DNA of 17,166 bases from an uncultured Ruminococcus sp. (GCA_946414115.1 CAMKNF010000024.1:1-17166), one strand, 5' to 3'; positions 6,690-14,115 are shown, numbered from the stretch's first letter. The notes: generated from the sequence alone by a model not told the origin. Program-made: numbers and translations.

Positions 6690-7347
6690 ATGTTGCCATT
6701 CTTTCTCGGATAATTGCAAGAATTTTCTTTTCACGCCTGCTGACCTGTACCTGCGTCATATTCAGGATTTTTGCCGTCTGCGTTTGTGTTTTGCTCTGAT
6801 AATAACGCAGTTTTATAATCTCTTTGTCACGGCTTTCAAGGTGCTCAATCGACTGTTCAAGGCTAAGCCTTTCGGAGATTTCGTACTGAATATCGTCAAC
6901 AGGCACGTCAAGCTGTGGGTTTCCTTCCTCGTCATATTCGGCGGTTAGCGACAGCGGATTTCTCACGCTGTTGAGTGCGTCAACTATCTTTTCGGGCGAA
7001 GTGCCGAGCTTTTCTGCAAGCTGGGAAACAGTCAGCTCGCAACCGTTTTTCAGCTTGTTTTCATTGTTGATTTTCGCAATTGAAACGGCAAGCTCTTTCA
7101 GCGTTCGGCTGACCTTTACCGTTCCTCCGTCACGAAAAAGCCGCTTTATCTCCCCCATTATCACAGGAAATGCGTAGGTAGAAAAGGCGCAGTTCCGACT
7201 CTCGTCAAAATTGTTTATTGCCTTTGCAAGTCCAAGACAGCCTGCCGAAAACAGCTCGTCATATTCAATGCCCTTGCCCGAAAAACGCTTACAGCAGGCG
7301 TGAACAAGTCCGAGATTATTTTCTGCTATTTTATTTTTATCGGTCAT
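6688..7347 (-). CDS. sigF: RNA polymerase sporulation sigma factor SigF
   Basis: A 219-residue sigma-70-family factor. Region 2 covers about residues 8-75, with DELFSAGCLGLAKAINNFDE (30-49) and STYAFPVIMGEIKRLFRD (56-73), hallmarks of sigma F/G. Region 3 is around 80-135. Region 4 is about 160-215, with the helix-turn-helix QTAKILNMTQVQVSRREKKI (190-209). Identification as SigF rather than SigG rests on the operon: the anti-sigma factor and its antagonist lie directly upstream in the order spoIIAA-spoIIAB-sigF. SigF is the first forespore-specific sigma factor. A TTG at 7371 would extend the frame by eight codons; the ATG at 7347, overlapping the end of spoIIAB by 11 bases, gives the usual N terminus. 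No good Shine-Dalgarno is seen, consistent with translational coupling. Confidence 0.95.
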   Translation of the reverse strand: MTDKNKIAENNLGLVHACCKRFSGKGIEYDELFSAGCLGLAKAINNFDESRNCAFSTYAFPVIMGEIKRLFRDGGTVKVSRTLKELAVSIAKINNENKLKNGCELTVSQLAEKLGTSPEKIVDALNSVRNPLSLTAEYDEEGNPQLDVPVDDIQYEISERLSLEQSIEHLESRDKEIIKLRYYQSKTQTQTAKILNMTQVQVSRREKKILAIIRERMAT

Positions 7348-7777
7348 TTTGTGTACCGAAGGTCTTTTCAAGCGTGACGGTCGTCCCCTTGCCGGGTTCG
7401 GATTTCACCCTCACCCTGTCGCAAAAACTCTGCATAACGGCAAAGCCAAGTCCTGCACGTTCCTCCTCGGGTGCAGTTGTGAAAAGCGGCTCCATTGCCT
7501 TTTCGACATCGTCAATTCCGCAGCCCTTGTCACGTATTCTGATTGTCAGCTTGTTATTATCGGTTATTCTGCCCTTTATGTAAATCGTGCCGCCGCTCTT
7601 TCTGTAGCCGTGAACAATGCAGTTTGTCACAGCCTCGGAAACGGCAGTTTTTATGTCGCTTAACTCATTGACCGTCGGGTCAAGGTTCATCACAAAAGCC
7701 GCTACAATGCTCCTCGCAAACGATTCGTTACAGCTTTTTGACGGAAAGCTGACGCTCATTTCATTTACAATATTCAT
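7337..7777 (-). CDS. spoIIAB: Anti-sigma F factor / serine kinase SpoIIAB
   Basis: A 146-residue GHKL ATPase that holds SigF inactive and, as a serine kinase, phosphorylates SpoIIAA. The Bergerat ATP-binding boxes are all present: N box SEAVTNCIVHGY (47-58, Glu48 and Asn52), G1 DKGCGID (83-89), G2 ERAGLGFAVM (106-115) and the G3-like GKGTTV (129-134). Length equals that of the B. subtilis protein (about 146). The ATG at 7777 overlaps the spoIIAA stop as ATGA, with a GGGGGTG ribosome binding site inside the end of spoIIAA. The overlapping arrangement should keep the three regulators at fixed ratios. Nothing is missing or unusual. Confidence 0.96.
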   Translation of the reverse strand: MNIVNEMSVSFPSKSCNESFARSIVAAFVMNLDPTVNELSDIKTAVSEAVTNCIVHGYRKSGGTIYIKGRITDNNKLTIRIRDKGCGIDDVEKAMEPLFTTAPEEERAGLGFAVMQSFCDRVRVKSEPGKGTTVTLEKTFGTQNDR

Positions 7778-8076
7778 CTTAACACCCCCAACGCTTCAAG
7801 TCCTGACATTGCAAAAATTCTGTAGAGCCTGTCGGGTACGTTTACAACACGCAATGCTCCGCCGATTAGTTTCATCTGCCTGTATCGTCCCATAACAAGT
7901 CCGACTCCCGACGAGTCCATAAACGACACCGCCGAAAAATCGAGGTTGAGCAGTTTTGGTTTGAGCGACTGCGCCGCACCGTCAATGCGTGCACGGATTT
8001 TTGCGGCTGAATCGTGGTCTATTTCGCCGTCTATGTACGCAGTCAGAATATTGTTTTTGTATTCCGTTCTTAACAT
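7774..8076 (-). CDS. spoIIAA: Anti-anti-sigma F factor SpoIIAA (STAS domain)
   Basis: A 100-residue single STAS domain. In its unphosphorylated form this protein displaces SigF from SpoIIAB; SpoIIE phosphatase reactivates it. The key segment SFMDSSGVGLVMGRYRQMK (51-69) aligns with the phosphorylation loop of B. subtilis SpoIIAA, placing the phosphorylated serine at Ser55. It is slightly shorter at the C terminus than the B. subtilis protein. The start is set by AAGGAAGGATAAA directly before the ATG. It is the first gene of the spoIIA operon; the leader contains a hairpin, and a sigma-H-like promoter lies beyond it. Confidence 0.95.
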   Translation of the reverse strand: MLRTEYKNNILTAYIDGEIDHDSAAKIRARIDGAAQSLKPKLLNLDFSAVSFMDSSGVGLVMGRYRQMKLIGGALRVVNVPDRLYRIFAMSGLEALGVLR

Positions 8077-8094
8077 TTTATCCTTCCTTTTTAT

Positions 8095-8130
8095 TAAAAA
8101 ACTCCATACTTATAATAATTAGTATGGAGT
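8095..8130 (-). terminator. Terminator-like hairpin between folC and spoIIAA
   Basis: A perfect 10-base stem, ACTCCATACT and AGTATGGAGT, with a 10-base AT loop (8101-8130). On the minus strand it is followed by six T's (8101-8096 region). It begins about 45 bases after the folC stop, so it most simply ends the folC transcript. Because the sigma-H-like promoter candidate lies upstream of it, it may also fold in the spoIIA leader. Confidence 0.75.
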
Positions 8131-8144
8131 GAAAAATTTGTTTT

Positions 8145-8172
8145 ATTCTGTTGTGTGGAAATATTTTTCTGT
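8145..8172 (-). promoter_or_regulatory. Candidate sigma-H promoter for the spoIIA operon
   Basis: On the minus strand ACAGAAAAA (8172-8164) is followed after 12 bases by ACAGAAT (8151-8145). This matches the sigma-H pattern RnAGGAwWW - 11 to 12 - RnnGAAT with one mismatch (AGA for AGG). B. subtilis spoIIA is a known sigma-H target. The site begins two bases after the folC stop. No vegetative-type promoter stands out closer to spoIIAA. The pattern is short, so chance agreement remains possible. Confidence 0.5.
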
Positions 8173-8174
8173 GT

Positions 8175-9461
8175 TTATTTTACTTTTTCTAAAATATACG
8201 GGCGAATTTCTCCTGCAAGGTAAAGCGAACCGCAGATTACAACAGCTCCGCCGTTCTTTTCTGCATCTTCAAATGCGCCGTCAAATGCTTTTTCTGCACT
8301 GTCAAATGACGTTACGCTTTTAAAATAGCCCTTGCATTTCTCTGCAAGCTCCTTTGACGAAATCGCCCTCGGATTGTCAACGGGAACAGTGTAAACGGTT
8401 TCAAAAACTCCGTCGAGGAGCTTTATCGAGCTGTCAATATCCTTGTCTGCTAACATTCCCATAACGCAGGTTATTTTTTTGCCGTCAAGGAAATTTCTGA
8501 CCGCATTTTTAAGCGCCTCAATACCGTTCGGATTGTGCGCACCGTCTAAAATTACAACAGGATTTTTGCTTAAAAGTTCGAATCTTGCCGGATTAATAGC
8601 CTTTGAAAAACCGACTGAAATATCGTCATCTGTAATATTCAGAAGTCCCCTCTGTCTTACGCTTTCAATTGCGGCAAGCGCAGTTTTTGCGTTTTCAAGC
8701 TGGTGATTTCCTGCAAGGTTAATGTGAATTTTTCTGCCGTTGTATTCAAAATCACTGCCCTCAAGCGTTTCGGAAGTGACATTAAGATTAACACTCTCGC
8801 TCTTTACAAGAGGAACATTCAGCTTTTCAGCCGTCTGCTCAATTACGCTCATAGCATTTTCAGTCTGCTCTGACGTCACCGCAACAGAGCCTGACTTGAT
8901 TATTCCGCACTTCTGCGCCGCTATTTTTTCGATTGTATCGCCCAAAATTGCAGTGTGGTCAAGTCCGATTGTCGTGATAACGGAGCATAGCGGAGGTTTA
9001 ATGACATTCGTGCAGTCAAGCAATCCGCCCATTCCCGTTTCGAGCACGACTATGTCGCAGTTTTCCTTTGCATGAATGTAAAATTCAAGCGCATTTACGT
9101 ACTCAAACTCGGTGATTATTATGCCCTCACTCTGTAATTTTTCAATCAGCGGGAAAGTTTCTTCAACAGCGTTTGCAAGCGTTTCCTTGCTTATCATCTC
9201 ATTGTTAATCTGTATTCTCTCACGAAAATCCGTGATGTACGGCGAAATGAAAAGTCCTGTTTTATAGCCTGATGCAACAAGAACAGACGAGAGCATTGCA
9301 CAGGTTGAGCCTTTGCCGTTTGTTCCTGCAACGTGGATATATTTTAATTTATCCTGCGGATTGCCCATTCGGTCAAGCAGAGATAAAATTCGGTCAAGTC
9401 CGGGGCGTGAACCGAAGCTCAACAGCGAATGTATTTTTTCAAGCGCATTTTCGTAGGTCAT
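8175..9461 (-). CDS. folC: Bifunctional folylpolyglutamate synthase / dihydrofolate synthase FolC
   Basis: A 428-residue Mur-ligase-type enzyme that adds glutamate to dihydropteroate and to tetrahydrofolate using ATP, giving usable folate coenzymes in the cytoplasm. Motifs: P-loop VAGTNGKGST (44-53), ISPYITDFRERI (72-83, the folate/omega-loop region), VVLETGMGGLLDCTN (about 137-151), TTIGLDHTAILGDTIE, then LDGAHNPNG in the C-terminal domain, which carries the glutamate site. Length is normal for the family (about 420-440). The ATG shares one base with the rsmI stop (TAATG), so the two genes are translationally linked and belong to the trmN6-rsmI-folC run. A hairpin terminator follows about 45 bases after the stop. 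Confidence 0.95.
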   Translation of the reverse strand: MTYENALEKIHSLLSFGSRPGLDRILSLLDRMGNPQDKLKYIHVAGTNGKGSTCAMLSSVLVASGYKTGLFISPYITDFRERIQINNEMISKETLANAVEETFPLIEKLQSEGIIITEFEYVNALEFYIHAKENCDIVVLETGMGGLLDCTNVIKPPLCSVITTIGLDHTAILGDTIEKIAAQKCGIIKSGSVAVTSEQTENAMSVIEQTAEKLNVPLVKSESVNLNVTSETLEGSDFEYNGRKIHINLAGNHQLENAKTALAAIESVRQRGLLNITDDDISVGFSKAINPARFELLSKNPVVILDGAHNPNGIEALKNAVRNFLDGKKITCVMGMLADKDIDSSIKLLDGVFETVYTVPVDNPRAISSKELAEKCKGYFKSVTSFDSAEKAFDGAFEDAEKNGGAVVICGSLYLAGEIRPYILEKVK

Positions 9462-10285
9462 TACAACAGCTCCCTGTAAATTTCGTTCTTCTTAAAGCCC
9501 GTAATTGCCGCCGCCTGTTTTGCCGCCTCGGTAGGCTTTTCGCCGTTTTCAATCAGCTTTTTAGCCGTTTCAACTGCGTATTCAAGCGTTAGCTCCTGCT
9601 CGTCCGTTGCTTTCGGCGCACCCTCAATCACAAGCACAAATTCGCCCTTTAAGCTGCCGTCGGCGTAATTTTCAGCGGCATATTTTGTGGTGGTACGGAT
9701 AACCTCCTCGTGGAGCTTTGTAAGCTCACGCACAATTGACAGCTTTCTCTCGCCGAAGTTTGCATACAAATCACGCAGAGTTTGCGGCAGCTTATGCGGC
9801 GCTTCGTAGAAAATCATTGTCCTGTGCTCATTTTTCAGGCTCTGCAAGTGTTCGTTCCGACTCTTTTTGTTCACACTTAAAAAGCCCTCAAAGGTAAATC
9901 TGCCCGTTTCAAGTCCCGAAACTGCAAGTGCGGAAATAACGGCGCTCGGACCGGGAATTACAACGGTCTTTATACCACGTTCCTCGCAAAGCTTGATTAA
10001 GTCCTCGCCGGGGTCGGAAATGCACGGCATTCCTGCGTCGGTAACGATTGCGCAGTTTTCGCCCTGCTCAATTCTGTTGCAGATAATCTCGCCACGCTCA
10101 CGCTTATTATGCTCAAAATAGCTCACCATAGGCTTTTTTATACCAAAATGGTTTAAGAGCTTCAGCGTAACTCTCGTGTCCTCTGCGGCGATAAAATCAA
10201 CGCTTTCAAGCGTCTGCACCGCTCTGGGGGACAAATCGGAAAGGTTGCCGATCGGCGTTCCCGTAACGTATAAAATTCCACTCAT
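9461..10285 (-). CDS. rsmI: 16S rRNA (cytidine-1402-2'-O)-methyltransferase RsmI
   Basis: A 274-residue SAM-dependent methyltransferase of the tetrapyrrole-methylase fold. It methylates the ribose of C1402 in the decoding centre of 16S rRNA. Diagnostic segments: LYVTGTPIGNLSDLSPRA (5-22), AAEDTR (33-38), SYFEHNKRERG (55-65), IVTDAGMPCISDPG (80-93) and VIPGPSAVISALAVSGL (about 107-123). The C-terminal extension with AAKQAAAITGFKKNEIYREL is the small helical domain typical of RsmI. Length is normal. It starts four bases after the stop of the TrmN6-like gene and ends overlapping folC by one base. No strong Shine-Dalgarno is visible, suggesting coupling to the gene before it. Confidence 0.95.
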   Translation of the reverse strand: MSGILYVTGTPIGNLSDLSPRAVQTLESVDFIAAEDTRVTLKLLNHFGIKKPMVSYFEHNKRERGEIICNRIEQGENCAIVTDAGMPCISDPGEDLIKLCEERGIKTVVIPGPSAVISALAVSGLETGRFTFEGFLSVNKKSRNEHLQSLKNEHRTMIFYEAPHKLPQTLRDLYANFGERKLSIVRELTKLHEEVIRTTTKYAAENYADGSLKGEFVLVIEGAPKATDEQELTLEYAVETAKKLIENGEKPTEAAKQAAAITGFKKNEIYRELL

Positions 10286-10289
10286 AGTA

Positions 10290-11036
10290 TCACTTCAATT
10301 CTTCAGAAGGCGTTTTGTAACAGCCGTAAATTTTCATCATTTCTTCGGAGAAATCTCCGTTTTCGTCCTCAATAAAGAGGGTTGGAAGTACGTTTAAAAA
10401 TCCCCTCTTGCCCCCTCGCCTGCCCTCAAGCAAAAAGAGCTTTGGTGCTTTGCCGTTTCTCTGCTGAACAAAGCGAAGGGTTTTCGGCTCAATTGAGAAT
10501 TTTCTCATTGACTCCATAACGTCCGCAAGGCGTTCGGGGCGCTGGCAGATGCAAAAACTTCCGCCGAACTGCAAAAGCTTTGATGCTGTAAAGCAGATGT
10601 CGTCAAGCGTACATTCGGTTTCGTGCCGTGCAATCTGCTTTGCGCTATCGGGGTTTGTAATTCCTCCGCCGCCGATTTTGTAGGGCGGGTTGCAGACAAC
10701 AAGGTCGTAGTACCCGAAGGGCAGTATTCCCTTAAGCTCCTTCAAATCGGCGTTTACTATATTTATTTTATCGCCGAGGTTATTGTATTCAACGCTTTTC
10801 TGCGCAAGGGCACAGGCATCACGCTGGATTTCAACGGCGTCAATTTCAAGATTTCTATTGTGTCTTAACCACAAAAGCGGAATCGTTCCGCAGCCTGTTC
10901 CAAGCTCTGCGCACTTTTTTCTGCTCTTTGGCAATGAAAAATCTGCAAGCAGAATTGTATCGGTTGAAAAATGGTAGCTGTCGGACACATAGATTTCAAT
11001 TCCGTTTCCGAGCGGTTCAAGGTGAATGTTATTCAT
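10290..11036 (-). CDS. trmN6: tRNA1(Val) (adenine-37-N6)-methyltransferase-like protein (TrmN6/YfiC family)
   Basis: A 248-residue Rossmann-fold N6-adenine methyltransferase. SAM-binding motif I is AELGTGCGTIPLL (43-55), the acidic motif II loop is DAVEIQ (66-71), and the catalytic motif IV is NPPY (116-119) in VVCNPPYKIGGGG. The opening FSTDTILLADF is typical of the YfiC/YabB group, which methylates A37 of tRNA-Val; the exact target in this organism is inferred. In many Firmicutes this gene sits beside rsmI, as here (four-base gap). The start has an AAAGGGATA ribosome binding site just upstream. No clear promoter was identified; a 7-base hairpin AGCCGAG/CTCGGCT (11081-11097) and the repeat element lie upstream. 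Confidence 0.88.
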   Translation of the reverse strand: MNNIHLEPLGNGIEIYVSDSYHFSTDTILLADFSLPKSRKKCAELGTGCGTIPLLWLRHNRNLEIDAVEIQRDACALAQKSVEYNNLGDKINIVNADLKELKGILPFGYYDLVVCNPPYKIGGGGITNPDSAKQIARHETECTLDDICFTASKLLQFGGSFCICQRPERLADVMESMRKFSIEPKTLRFVQQRNGKAPKLFLLEGRRGGKRGFLNVLPTLFIEDENGDFSEEMMKIYGCYKTPSEELK

Positions 11037-11140
11037 AGTATATCCCTTTTGATTTTGTATTTTTCAGTAAACTGTAATTTAGCCGAGTGCCTCGGCTCGC
11101 AAATCGAGCGGAAAAGTCGGTTTGTTTGGAGAAAATTGCA

Positions 11141-11425
11141 GCCCGAATTTTAAGTTGATATATAGGCAACGTTTCGGGACGTCAAGGATGCCGTCCCCTA
11201 CGGCGATACAGGAAACGTTTGTTTTTAGTCGTAGGGACACGGCGTGCCGTGTCCGCAGTGGCAATCAAACTTTACCCATTAACCTATAGTTATAGAGGAC
11301 AACAAACCTTTCCGTAGGGGACGGCTTCCAGACGTCCCGTTCACAAAAATTGCATTGCAATTTTTGTGTGGACACGGCACGCCGTGTCCCTACGTAAGTG
11401 TTGCTATAACTGCAACGCTAAATTT
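11141..11425. repeat. Structured intergenic repeat, copy 1
   Basis: This non-coding block is repeated in the same orientation at 14439-14765, with clearly recognisable identity from GCCCGAATTT to CAACGCTAAAT. It contains an outer inverted repeat: CGGGACGTC (11175-11183) with GACGTCCCG (11331-11339), and GCCGTCCCCTACGG (11190-11203) with CCGTAGGGGACGGC (11312-11325). Inside its loop is a palindrome GGACACGGC-GT-GCCGTGTCC (11235-11254). Two more palindromes follow: 13-base arms around T11355 (11342-11368) and GGACACGGC-AC-GCCGTGTCC (11370-11389). The first and last GTAGGGACACGG units (11230-11254, 11370-11394) are exact reverse complements of each other. No ORF is supported. It fills most of the 473-base gap between trmN6 and the ferredoxin gene. 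Confidence 0.85.
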
Positions 11426-11462
11426 TCGTTTACCTCAAATAAATAATTATAATTTCACAGAG

Positions 11463-11492
11463 AAAAACGGCAAGGTAAATCCCTTGCCGTTT
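11463..11492 (-). terminator. Intrinsic terminator of the ferredoxin gene
   Basis: On the minus strand AAACGGCAAGG and CCTTGCCGTTT pair around a six-base loop, followed by TTTTTC. It starts 18 bases after the ferredoxin stop codon. Confidence 0.85.
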
Positions 11493-11509
11493 GAATTTCA
11501 GATAAGCTA

Positions 11510-11680
11510 TTACTCAGCCTGAGGAGCACCTACCGGGCAAACATCAGCACAAGAACCGCAATCTGCGCATGCATCAGCGTCGATAACGTACTTGCCGTCA
11601 CCCTCTGAAATAGCAGAACACGGACAAGCGTCTGCGCAAGCACCGCAAGCGATGCAATCATCACTAATTACATATGCCAT
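11510..11680 (-). CDS. 2[4Fe-4S] clostridial-type ferredoxin
   Basis: A 56-residue protein beginning MAYVISDDCIACGACADACP. Two classic cluster motifs are complete: C9-x2-C12-x2-C15-x3-C19-P and C38-x2-C41-x2-C44-x3-C48-P. An additional Cys21 follows the first motif. Length and symmetry match the small electron carriers of anaerobic clostridia, which shuttle low-potential electrons for enzymes such as pyruvate:ferredoxin oxidoreductase and hydrogenase. A near-perfect AAGGAGGTG ribosome binding site (11697-11689), a good promoter and a strong terminator show a highly expressed single-gene unit inside the minus-strand run. The protein is very acidic, as expected for this family. Confidence 0.97.
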   Translation of the reverse strand: MAYVISDDCIACGACADACPCSAISEGDGKYVIDADACADCGSCADVCPVGAPQAE

Positions 11681-11713
11681 AGGGAGAACACCTCCTTAAA
11701 AGATTTCACCTTT

Positions 11714-11741
11714 ATTGTATCACATATTTTGCAAAATGCAA
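11714..11741 (-). promoter_or_regulatory. Sigma-A-type promoter of the ferredoxin gene
   Basis: On the minus strand TTGCAT (11741-11736) and TACAAT (11719-11714) are 16 bases apart, and the -10 is preceded by TGA, giving an extended -10. It lies about 35 bases ahead of the ferredoxin start, with the ribosome binding site in between. Confidence 0.65.
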
Positions 11742-11815
11742 TTGTTTTGGGAATATTTTTCTGATTTTTACAAATAATAAATAATTTCTTGACGAATAAT
11801 GCCGCTGATTTTAGA

Positions 11816-12682
11816 TTATTCAAGTCCCTTGAGCTCTTCAAGCTCTTTCTTGTTTACCTTGATGTAGCCGTCCTTCACAAGCTTGCACTGCTTAACCGTA
11901 AAGGTTTTCGGTGCAACGTCATCCGGCATATTGTTGAGCTTTACCTTCAGCGTTCTTGCAATCAGGTTGTTTTCAACAACAAGTCCTCTGCCCTCGGGAG
12001 TGTTTACAATTGCACCGACCTTGGGAGTTCTCTTGAGCAAATCTGTGTATGCCTCCTGTTCGTATTTCAGACAGCACATAAGTCTGCCGCACGTTCCCGA
12101 AATCTTGACAGGTGAAAGCGACAGGCCCTGCTCCTTTGCCATTTTGATTGATACAGGCTGAAATTCGCCCATATAGCTTGCACAGCAGAACGGCTTTCCG
12201 CAGATTCCCAAACCGCCGAGCATTTTGGCTTCATCTCTTACGCCAATCTGACGGAGTTCAATTCTCGTTCTGAAAACAGACGCCAAATCCTTTACAAGCG
12301 CACGGAAATCAACACGTCCGTCAGCCGTAAAGTAGAACAGAATTTTGCTGTTGTCAAAGGTGTATTCAACGTTTACAAGCTTCATTTCAAGCTTGTGATT
12401 TGCAATTTTCTGCTCGCAGATTCTGTACGCTTCCTTTTCCTTGAGCTTATTTTCCGCAAGGCGATTTAAGTCAGCCTCGTTTGCAATTCTTATGAGCGGC
12501 TTAAGCGGATGAGCAAGCTCTGTTTCATCAATCGTCTTGTTCGGAGTGGCAACCTCGCCGCATTCAAGACCTCTTGCGGTTTCAACGATTACCATATCTC
12601 CCTTGTTAAGTTTATTGTCAAGCGGGTCAAAGTAGTACACCTTGCCGACTTCTTTAAATCTTACTCCGATTACCTCTGCCAT
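11816..12682 (-). CDS. ricT: RicT (YaaT), PSP1-domain regulator of RNA processing and sporulation
   Basis: A 288-residue PSP1-family protein. In B. subtilis RicT forms a complex with RicA and RicF that carries Fe-S clusters, assists RNase Y in mRNA maturation and is needed for sporulation and competence. The N-terminal RFKEVGKVYYFDP and KGDMVIVETARGLECGEV (27-44) are typical. The conserved cysteines lie in GICGKPFCCASY (159-170: Cys161, 166, 167) and GTCGRLMCCLKYE (197-209: Cys198, 203, 204), the cluster-binding positions. The frame extends to 12712, but the ATG at 12682 has AGGAGG upstream and the usual MAEVIGVRF start. It overlaps the holB stop by 13 bases, the same gene order as in B. subtilis, so the two are co-translated. 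No clear terminator follows before the ferredoxin promoter. Confidence 0.94.
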   Translation of the reverse strand: MAEVIGVRFKEVGKVYYFDPLDNKLNKGDMVIVETARGLECGEVATPNKTIDETELAHPLKPLIRIANEADLNRLAENKLKEKEAYRICEQKIANHKLEMKLVNVEYTFDNSKILFYFTADGRVDFRALVKDLASVFRTRIELRQIGVRDEAKMLGGLGICGKPFCCASYMGEFQPVSIKMAKEQGLSLSPVKISGTCGRLMCCLKYEQEAYTDLLKRTPKVGAIVNTPEGRGLVVENNLIARTLKVKLNNMPDDVAPKTFTVKQCKLVKDGYIKVNKKELEELKGLE

Positions 12683-13533
12683 GAAATCCTCCTGTATTCT
12701 CCACACAACCACGTTGTGAGAAGGTTTATGTTAATGTTCTGTTTTATTTTTATTGCCGAGTTGTCTGTCAGCTCAATCATTTCAATGATTTTACCCTTTG
12801 TAAAGCGTGAGGCAAGCTCCCTGCCGAGCTTTTCGTTAAACACAGCCTTTGTACCGACCGAGATTGCAAGACCGTCACGCAGAAGCATTCGCACTGTAGA
12901 AAGCGTTTCGTCTGCATTTTCCTTGTCGGAAATCACATTCAGCGCAAGGAGCAAATCGTATTCTCGTGAGGAGATTATCCCCTTAACGATTTTTTCGGCA
13001 TACTCAAGCGCCTTTTCGCTGATTTTGACTTCGTTTTTCAGTCTTACCACCGTACAGCGTGAAAGTATTGTTACAAGCAGCTTTTGCGCACTTTCGCACA
13101 GCAGAATAAAATGCACATTCTGCGGCGGCTCTTCAAGCAGCTTTAAAAATGAATTCTGCGCAATATCCGTCAGTCTGTTGTCGGCTTCCTCAAAGACGTA
13201 AACCTTTGCGTTTGCCTCATTCGGACGAATATATGAATCCTTTATAATGTTTCGCATCTGCTCGATTGAATAGGTCTTTGACTTATTCTCGGGGCGGGGG
13301 TAGCTTATGTCGGCGTGGCATTTGATTTCAGCCTTGCGACACTGCTCACACGTCTTGCAGGGCTTGTTATCGCTTGTGCAGACAGCGTACATTGAAAGGT
13401 ACTTTGCCACCTCAAGTGCACTTTCCTTGTTCTTGCTTTCTATTATAATTGCGTGAGGTATTCTGCCGTGATTATCAAGCGCAGAGAGAGCTTCTTTTAC
13501 GCTTCCGTCAAAATCAAATCCGCTGAAATTCAT
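12670..13533 (-). CDS. holB: DNA polymerase III clamp-loader subunit delta prime
   Basis: A 287-residue AAA+-fold clamp-loader subunit that helps place the beta sliding clamp on primed DNA. Features: GRIPHAIIIESKNKES (23-38), where the P-loop is degenerate, as is normal for delta prime, which does not hydrolyse ATP. The zinc module is Cys52, 59, 62 and 65. YSIEQMRNI (88-96), AQNSFLKLLEEPP (125-137) and the S-R-C motif (158-160), which supplies the arginine finger to the neighbouring subunit, are present. At 287 residues it is somewhat shorter than many delta prime proteins (about 320-335). The ATG is preceded by GGAGGTG. It precedes and overlaps ricT and follows the phosphodiesterase gene by 54 bases. 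Confidence 0.92.
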   Translation of the reverse strand: MNFSGFDFDGSVKEALSALDNHGRIPHAIIIESKNKESALEVAKYLSMYAVCTSDNKPCKTCEQCRKAEIKCHADISYPRPENKSKTYSIEQMRNIIKDSYIRPNEANAKVYVFEEADNRLTDIAQNSFLKLLEEPPQNVHFILLCESAQKLLVTILSRCTVVRLKNEVKISEKALEYAEKIVKGIISSREYDLLLALNVISDKENADETLSTVRMLLRDGLAISVGTKAVFNEKLGRELASRFTKGKIIEMIELTDNSAIKIKQNININLLTTWLCGEYRRISWQR

Positions 13534-13587
13534 AGCGCACCTCCTGCAAATAATAATTATATCATTAATTTTATTATTTTTCCATAT

Positions 13588-14058
13588 TTATTTTATGGCA
13601 ACTGTATTTGTTACGATTTCGCCCTTGTCGGTGATGTCGATATAGCCGTAGCTTGCCATATAGCCACTGCACGAGCCGGGATTCATAACATAAAGTCCGT
13701 CCTCGTAGTAAGTCATTGCGTTGTGCGTATGACCGAAAAGCAGAATATCTGCCTTTTCCTCCCTTGCGGCGCACATAATTGTGTACAGCCCTACCTTTGC
13801 ATTGTAAAGGTGTCCGTGGGTTATAAAAATCTTTTTGCCGCAAACGCTTAAAATTTCCTTTGAAAGAAGGCTGCTGCACCAATCGCAGTTGCCCCTTACC
13901 CCGACAATCATCTTATCCTTTATCGTGTCCTTTAAATACTGCACCTGCTCGTCGCCGTCGCCGCAATGGACGATTATCTCGGCACTCGGCTGTGCGTTGA
14001 CTGCTTTCATAAGTGTTCTTAAATCTCCGTGAGTGTCGGAAACTACTAAAATACGCAT
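13588..14058 (-). CDS. YfcE/MJ0936-family metallophosphodiesterase
   Basis: A 156-residue calcineurin-like phosphoesterase. The metal-binding motifs are in the expected order: SDTHGD (7-12, Asp8 and His10), HCGDGD (31-36, Asp34), RGNCD (55-59, Asn57), THGH (80-83) and GHTH (109-112). Small members of this family hydrolyse phosphodiesters in vitro; the cellular substrate is not known. The frame extends through a TTG to 14064, but the ATG at 14058 has CGGAG eight bases upstream and gives the typical MRILVVSDTHG start. It is the first gene of a probable phosphodiesterase-holB-ricT unit and is divergent from a small plus-strand gene 57 bases away. Confidence 0.92.
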   Translation of the reverse strand: MRILVVSDTHGDLRTLMKAVNAQPSAEIIVHCGDGDEQVQYLKDTIKDKMIVGVRGNCDWCSSLLSKEILSVCGKKIFITHGHLYNAKVGLYTIMCAAREEKADILLFGHTHNAMTYYEDGLYVMNPGSCSGYMASYGYIDITDKGEIVTNTVAIK

Positions 14059-14115
14059 TTGCAAAACTCCGTTCTAAAAATGTATTTAAAGCATAGAATA
14101 TAGCGAGGTGTTTAT

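Noticed and set aside
6499..6948. Plus-strand frame of 149 codons over the start of the sigF region
   Set aside because: It is antisense to sigF over most of its length, has no family features, and the frame with a proper RBS and XRE start is the one at 6533.
7218..7895. Several plus-strand frames over spoIIAA/spoIIAB
   Set aside because: They are shadows of the strongly identified minus-strand sporulation genes.
11079..11264. Minus-strand frame covering the left part of repeat copy 1
   Set aside because: It runs through palindromic repeat sequence, is not preserved in copy 2, and has no homologous motif.
11141..11425. Insertion sequence or MITE with terminal inverted repeats
   Set aside because: I could not find matching terminal inverted repeats or target duplications at the outer edges, and no transposase is present; I therefore call it only a repeat.
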